Position numbers and translations under genes: made by a program
Notes under the pieces: generated by a model
Database searches by the model: none
What the model was told of the DNA's origin: nothing
The model's input: only the letters and a program-made list of their open reading frames with translations
Assembly (NCBI GenBank): GCA_035048815.1
Contig: JAUCBN010000042.1
Coordinates: 1 to 64,000 of the forward strand
Direction of reading: 5' to 3'
Source: Abelmoschus esculentus
Lineage: Eukaryota; Streptophyta; Magnoliopsida; Malvales; Malvaceae
Length of the DNA stretch: 64,000 bases
Shown here: one piece after another, positions 58,055-64,000 of the stretch
How positions within the stretch are numbered: position 1 is the stretch's first letter
How the letters are laid out: each line of letters opens with the position of its first letter

Positions 58055-60922
58055 ATGGTTTTAAATCTTCCATACCGTTCCTTTTCAAGTTTCTTACATC
58101 TCTTAAAGCACTGTCAAAGCATCGATGGCTTAAAACCGCTTAAATCTCTTCTCATCGTACAAGGTCTCGTTGAAAACAAGTTATTGCAACAACAATTTCT
58201 CAAATCTTGTTTTTATTTGGGTGTACCAAATTTAGCTCTTTCCACATTTTACAAAATTCAAAATCCAAATCTATTCTGCCAAAACTTAATGCTGAAGGGT
58301 CTCTCGAATTGTGGTCTATATGTAGATCTTTTATCTGTTTACCAAAAATGCCGGTTCTTCAATTGCCCATCTGATGATTTTACATTTCCTTTCGTGATCA
58401 AGGCTTCATCAGCTTTAGGTGCTTCTGAGTTTGGAAAACAGATTCATTGCATTGTTTTGAGAAAAGGGTACGAAAGAAATGTTGTCATCTTGACCTCCTT
58501 TATTGATTTTTATGCAAGAAATGTTGATGTAGGGGTTGCGCGGAAACTGTTTGATGAAATTCCTGAACCTGACTTGGTTTCATGGAATGCTTTGGTTTCT
58601 GGTTACTGTTTTAATGGACTTGATAAAGAAGCATTTGGGGTTTTCAGGGAAATTCAGGGCAAGAACATAAAGCCTAATGTGAGTACTTTGGCATGTATAA
58701 TTCCTGCTTGTAAGCGGTTGGGGTATTTTGGTTTTGGTAAATCTCTGCATGGTTTTGCTGTTAAATGTGGATATTTCTTGGATGATTTTCTGGTTCCTGC
58801 TTTTATTTCGATGTATAAAAGTGAAGTGGATATATCTAGTGCTAAGAAATTGTTTGACTTTTCTGTTGAAAGGAGTGTTTCAGTTTGGAATGCTCTAATC
58901 AATTGTTACATGCAGCATGAAAGGTTTTTTGAAGGTTTTGAGTTGTTTCGGGAAATGCTTCGAAATGAAGTGCGGCCTAACTCAGTGACGTTTGTGTCTA
59001 CAGTTCCCTCATTTGAGAACTATTTTGATATTTGCTATGGTGGATCTCTCCATTGTTGTGTTATTAAACATGGGTTTGGAAGTCAAGTTTCTGTATTGAC
59101 AGCCGTCATGTCGATGTATGCTAAGCTTGGGGAAATAAGTTCATCTGAAATTTTGTTTGATCAGATACCAAACAAAACGCTGCTCTCATGGAATGTGATG
59201 ATTTCTGGCTATTTAAATAATGAATTATGGGTTAAAAGTTTGGTTGCATTTCGTGAAATGCAATTGGAAGGGTTCAGTCCTGATGTAGTCTCTATTGTTA
59301 GCATCCTTTCTGCCTGCTCGAACCTAGGTAGCATTTCACTTGGTGAATCCATACACGCATTTGTCTTTAGAAGAAGTTTTGAAACAAACATTGACGTTTT
59401 AAATGCAGTCCTAGCATTTTACTCTGATTGTCATTTATTCTCCACTTGTTTTAGGCTATTTGAAAGAATGGCTAATAAAAATACAGTATCATGGAATACT
59501 TTGATATCTGTTTATGGACACAGTGGACAAAAGGAGAAGGCAAATATGATTCTTCACCAGATGCACAAAGCGGGAGGGAAGTTGGATTCTATAACTTTGC
59601 TAAGTATCCTCTCTTCTTACACTGAGAGTGAAAATTTCAGGCAAGGAAAAATACTTCATGGTTTTGCCATCAAAACTGGGTGCAACCACGATGTTTCATT
59701 GACAAATGCAATAATTAGCATGTATTGTAACTGTGGAGAGCTTGATGCTGGATCATTATTGTTTGATATCATGCCCGAAAGAAGTGTAGTTTCTTGGAAT
59801 TCATTAATGACTGGCTTCCGGCATCACAACCTATCAAATAATGTCTTAGTCTTGTTTGCTCAAATGATGAGTGAGAATCAACGACCAAATCAAGTAAGTA
59901 TACTAAATTTGTTGCCCATGTGTCGCTTGCTGCCACAGGGAAAATCCATCCATGCTTTTGCATTCAGAACAGGAATGATAGAGAAAACCCCTGTTCTTAC
60001 ATCTCTTATCTTCATGTATGCTAGATTTGGTAAAATAAGTTTGAGCCTCCTAGTTTTTCAAATGGGAAAAGGTTGGGATATTTCTTTGTGGAATGCAATC
60101 ATGTCTGTGCATGTTCATGCCAAAAATGCAGAACAAGCAGTTGCTGTTTTCCGTGAACTGCTCCATATAAGTTTGGAACCTGACAGTATAACAGTTTTGA
60201 GTTTAATCTCCTCATGTGTTCTTGTAAACAGACTAAATCTAGCTGATTCTGTGATGGCCTATATCATATGCAAGGGCTTTGATAAAGACCTGGTAGTTAG
60301 TAATGCCCTCATAGACCTATATGCAAGATGTGGAAGCATTGTAGTTGCGAGATTGCTGTTTGACTATTTGCTTGAAAAGGATGCCGTCTCTTGGAGTGTG
60401 ATGATTAATGGATACAGATTGCATGGAGATGCTAGAGGTGCCCTTGAACTATTCTCGAGGATGCAGCTTTCAGGGATGAGCCCTGATGCCATTACTTATT
60501 CAAGTCTTTTATCAGCTTGTGGCCATGCTGGCTTTGTAGAGGAAGGCCGGAGAGTATTAAACTCTATGATTGCAGATGGGGTATCTCCAAGAACCGATCA
60601 CTATGCTTGTATGGTTGACCTTCTTGCACGAGGTGGTCACTTGCATGAAGCTTATGATATAGTGAATAAACTTCCATTTAAACCTTCTATAGGCATGCTT
60701 CAATCCTTGTTAGGTGCTAGTAAAATGTATGGGAACGTTGAAGTTGGAGAGAGAATTTTTGAGGTACTCTTTAAAATGTACCCTCAAAACGCAGAATCTT
60801 ATGTGATGCTTCACAGTATCTATGCAGCAGCTGGAAAGTGGGAAGATGCCAATAAAGTCAGGTTTATCATGGAAGGAAGACTACTAAAAAAACTCCCTGG
60901 TTTTAGTCTACTTGGAGATTAA
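58055..60922 (+). CDS. PLS-class PPR protein with E domain (right copy)
   Basis: This is the mirror of 31143-34010: an intact, intronless 955-aa frame identical in translation to the left copy. The two genes are divergently oriented, 24 kb apart. If both are real, the dose of this organelle RNA-binding factor is doubled. The upstream sequence is also duplicated, so both copies should be regulated alike. Confidence 0.93.
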   Translation: MVLNLPYRSFSSFLHLLKHCQSIDGLKPLKSLLIVQGLVENKLLQQQFLKSCFYLGVPNLALSTFYKIQNPNLFCQNLMLKGLSNCGLYVDLLSVYQKCRFFNCPSDDFTFPFVIKASSALGASEFGKQIHCIVLRKGYERNVVILTSFIDFYARNVDVGVARKLFDEIPEPDLVSWNALVSGYCFNGLDKEAFGVFREIQGKNIKPNVSTLACIIPACKRLGYFGFGKSLHGFAVKCGYFLDDFLVPAFISMYKSEVDISSAKKLFDFSVERSVSVWNALINCYMQHERFFEGFELFREMLRNEVRPNSVTFVSTVPSFENYFDICYGGSLHCCVIKHGFGSQVSVLTAVMSMYAKLGEISSSEILFDQIPNKTLLSWNVMISGYLNNELWVKSLVAFREMQLEGFSPDVVSIVSILSACSNLGSISLGESIHAFVFRRSFETNIDVLNAVLAFYSDCHLFSTCFRLFERMANKNTVSWNTLISVYGHSGQKEKANMILHQMHKAGGKLDSITLLSILSSYTESENFRQGKILHGFAIKTGCNHDVSLTNAIISMYCNCGELDAGSLLFDIMPERSVVSWNSLMTGFRHHNLSNNVLVLFAQMMSENQRPNQVSILNLLPMCRLLPQGKSIHAFAFRTGMIEKTPVLTSLIFMYARFGKISLSLLVFQMGKGWDISLWNAIMSVHVHAKNAEQAVAVFRELLHISLEPDSITVLSLISSCVLVNRLNLADSVMAYIICKGFDKDLVVSNALIDLYARCGSIVVARLLFDYLLEKDAVSWSVMINGYRLHGDARGALELFSRMQLSGMSPDAITYSSLLSACGHAGFVEEGRRVLNSMIADGVSPRTDHYACMVDLLARGGHLHEAYDIVNKLPFKPSIGMLQSLLGASKMYGNVEVGERIFEVLFKMYPQNAESYVMLHSIYAAAGKWEDANKVRFIMEGRLLKKLPGFSLLGD

Positions 60923-61414
60923 CTCGCAATTAGCAGTCTTCAGAAGCGTGCTTACAGGAAAGAATCTTAAGGTAAGTTGAGAACGCCGACAATCCACGGA
61001 ACTCTTTGTTAACTGTTTGTAGCTAAATCAGTTGTCTGAAGCATATTTTCGACCGTGTGCAATCTTGAACCAATGGTAGCTGAGGACCTGATCGAAGAAC
61101 ACTGTTTAGCATGTTTAAAAAATTAACTGACATGCTGTGATAGGAGTTACTGAATGCAAATTGCTACAGTTAGGGAGCCTAGAAACATATAAAGAGTTGT
61201 GAACAAACATCCCCATATTCTTGGGGTCAACCAGCGCAAGTTTTCTTTCTAGAGCTAGAAATTCAAACGATCCACAAGTGAAGTGCCAACAGGAAGGGAA
61301 TGAAAAGAAGTAATAAATGATGCAGCCTGGAGAAAGAAAGCAAATGGTTACCTACAGCTGCCGACATAGATAAGTAGGGTAAGAAAACGGTAGTCGGAGA
61401 AGAAAAAGATGGAA

Positions 61415-61873
61415 GAATCTTGATTGGTGGTTCAAAGATTTTTTGAGTCCTCTCCAATTTATTAAACTGTGTCATTTATAAGCAATTGTTTATAACTCTC
61501 ATTAATTCTAAAAATGTAATCTTTAGAATTAATTGTCCTTTTAAGCCCCTATGCAATTTATTAAAATGTGTCCCTTAAAAGCAATTGTTTATAACTCCCA
61601 CTAGTTCTAAAAATGTGACTCTTAGAAGTAATTGTCCTTTTTAGGGGTCCTGTGTGGTCGTTCTATTGCGTTTGTCCAGAACCTCACTAGTTCTATAGAA
61701 ATAATAGGAATAAAAATAATCAATAAGATTCTAGAATCAATTATCACATTTAGGACATAATTATAACGTAGAATTTTGAGATTAATATCATCTAATGAAT
61801 GAATGTAGTTTATCAAAATTTTGGGGTCTTTTTTTTAGGGGGCTTGTGCGGTCGCTCCTATCGCGCCTGAACC
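61415..61873 (-). mobile_element. Retroposon-like repeat (right arm)
   Basis: This is the mirror of 30192-30650, with the same two GC-rich blocks and the same 99-bp internal tandem repeat. Confidence 0.65.
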
Positions 61874-62143
61874 TCAGTGCTAGGATGGTTTTGCTAGAGA
61901 AAAGATTATGGGACGACGACAATAACAATAATAATAATAATAATAATCTGTTTGTCAAACATTCATAGGAAAGTAGTGTTGGAAAAATGGTATGGTACAT
62001 GGACATTTGAGCTTAAATTTGAGAGAGTTCCATTACTCAAATTAGTTGAGACTAAGTATATTATTACTCTACAACGAGTAGATTAACTTTGTATATTTAT
62101 ATGCTCAAAATGTTCAATGGGTGAATGAGAAATTGTTGCTCAA

Positions 62144-62935
62144 TGTTACACCCATGATGTTGAAAAATAAGATAAAAAGTAGAATATCCCAAATTTGTTG
62201 GTAACATAGATTTGGAAAGCTTTATATGTAAAAGCTCATGTTATTATTGGAAATAAGTCAAAGGGTAACATAATTATAACGTAGAATTTTGAGATTAACA
62301 TAAATTTGTTGCCTAGCCATATTGGGCTAGCATTGGTTGACTTTTATAAAAGTCAAGATGGGCATTGGGCCTTGGGGCTTTTAAAGTGAGATTTTTTTTT
62401 ACTTCTTGACTTAGTTTTTCAGTAGATATTACAGAATTAAACCACATTTTATGGAGTTGCAGACCCTTCAGCTGGTTGTAACCTCCAAATTATTTGAATT
62501 AATTCTCTATTGAATACCATTTTGAATTCTGGGAGTTGTAGCTCTTCAGGAATTGTTAATTATAGATTAATTCTGTAATTAAACATGTCCCCTGTCAGAA
62601 CACTATAAAAGGAGACCCCTTGCTCTTATCTCCACAAACTGAAAACAAAACATCCTCTAGCCAAATTCTTGATAGTGTTCTGCTTCTGTGAAGTTCGCCA
62701 TTACAGTTAAAGTTGCGTTGCTCTCTTTGCTGCAGTCTACCGTTGTATCCTGGAGACAGACGTTCCATAGAAACTCCAGCTTCGAGAGGGGACGGATCTG
62801 TTTTAAGGATACTGTGATAGCACAGACCTTGGTTTAAGTTTTTTCAGAAACGTTTATTGGTTTTTCTTTGCTTCTGTGATCTTTTTATTTTTATTTTATA
62901 TGGTTTATTTCTATTACAGAATTGTGTGTTTAACA
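62144..62935 (+). mobile_element. LTR-like sequence (right arm)
   Basis: This is the mirror of 29130-29921, here on the plus strand, with TATAAAA at 62604-62610. The ends are tentative. Confidence 0.4.
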
Positions 62936-64000
62936 TCTTATTAACTTGTTTTGTTTATTTTGAATTACAAGTAGCACGGTGGGGAGGTCAACGATTCGCT
63001 TATGAATAGAGTTTATGTTCATTTCATTCCCTGAGTTTTGATGGCAATTACCAGTGATGGCAATTACCAGCATTTTATCATATAACATGACATTCAATAT
63101 CAAAATCCTAAAAATCAAATGCTAACTCAGATATAAAGTTCAAATTTCAGCATTTGCAACAACTTATTTTTCTCTGCTCATACAACCTCACACACGCATC
63201 AAATGTGTATGGGTGTCTGTGGCTGATGGCAGCTCCGAGCTGTAGGCTTTTCCCGCCCCATACCAACTTAGCTCAAGTCCATCCACCTATTGTTGAACAT
63301 TATTATTAGTATTTGTACTCCACTCAGCAAATTCAAATTCAGTTTATTAGATGAGTTACATCCATAGCAAGTAGAGGGTCAATCAAATCGGGGGAAATTT
63401 TAAGAATTCGTATGAGAAAAAAACAATCTATAAGTTTGACGAGTTTATCAGTAGGTTTATATCTTTCTCTAAGCGTCTAAATAAAGTCTATTACTCAATT
63501 CCATTTGTTGAGATTATATATCGTTCGAATTACAGATAAAAGATAAAATATTATAGCGGATAGAGTGGTCACAAATCAATTTGACTGATTGCTTGCTTTT
63601 AGATTGAATTTGAAGGATTTCAACACTATGAGGCCATGCCAGTTAGAGACCAATGCATACAGCCAAGAATTTAGAATATAATTTATCAGTAATGCCGATT
63701 GATTTATAAAAATCAATAATCCAAAAACTACTTATGATCTCGGAGTAGTCCCACAACAAAGGTAACATTCGATCAAGGCAGGACTGATCCGTCAACGTTC
63801 ACTAACCAAACTTAGAGCACTACCATTTTGGTTGACATACCTGAGTAATGGGAGATTTGGTTTTAGACAACCGACCATCATTGAAGTGTTGATCCCAGGT
63901 TATACTTCTCGAAAGGATCGAGTCATGTGTAATATATAAAATAGGTGTTTAAAGTTAATTTCCGCGTGCTCTACAAGTAACTCAACGATAATAAAAAGGG
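62936..64000. other. Intergenic (right arm, to window end)
   Basis: This is the mirror of 28065-29129. No gene is recognised. Confidence 0.35.

Larger units (their letters stand above)
46585..64000 (-). repeat. Right arm of giant inverted duplication (continues past window)
   Basis: It is the mirror of 28065-45427, 53 bp longer because of a tandem duplication at 54413-54518. The only base difference I found is in a LINE relic, at about 53250, where the right arm encodes NRILF and the left NKILF. The PPR, tufA-like and other long frames translate identically in both arms. The match is still perfect at base 64000. Confidence 0.97.

Noticed and set aside
28065..64000. Missed-adapter (fold-back) read artefact as the cause of the palindrome
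   Set aside because: A simple fold-back read would leave almost no spacer. Here 1157 bp of single-copy sequence separates the arms, and the arms differ by a 53-bp duplication. Haplotype misjoining remains possible and is kept in the findings.

Overview
This window is nuclear DNA from a flowering plant. The genes carry many short introns with GT-AG borders, intergenic DNA is AT-rich, and there are LINE, LTR and MITE-type repeats. Gene families include F-box/FIST, CBS-PB1, RABD2, a DUO1-like MYB and a PLS-type PPR protein. A eudicot is clear from gene content. A Malvales or other rosid genome is my guess, not shown by the sequence.

Positions 1-28064 are an ordinary gene block. In order it holds an F-box/FIST gene (442-5810, +), a CBS-CBS-PB1 gene (7563-12006, +), a COMM-domain gene (12968-14931, +) with a repeat-filled first intron and a probable frameshift, a 2.1-kb solo LTR with a perfect 5-bp target duplication (15592-17724), a RABD2 small GTPase (19219-20891, +), a LINE relic, a strong hairpin, and a DUO1-like germline R2R3-MYB (25044-23972, -). 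It ends in a three-layer nested insertion: a hAT-type MITE inside a retroposon-like element inside a LINE relic.

Positions 28065-64000 are one giant inverted duplication. The left arm is 28065-45427. The right arm is 46585-64000 and is still matching at the window edge. The spacer is 1157 bp (45428-46584). Where compared, the arms differ only by one base in a LINE relic and one 53-bp tandem duplication in the right arm. Each arm carries an intact 955-aa PPR gene, two dead LINEs, a chloroplast EF-Tu (tufA) pseudogene, a frameshifted plant-specific gene, a retroposon-like repeat and an LTR-like sequence. The two PPR copies are divergently oriented. The spacer holds only the first exon of an RPB5-like RNA polymerase subunit gene.

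The single-copy genes on the left are typical housekeeping or developmental loci and do not form one pathway. The main open question is whether the inverted duplication is a real, very young palindrome, which could make long hairpin RNA, or an assembly join of two haplotypes. Its outer end lies outside the window.
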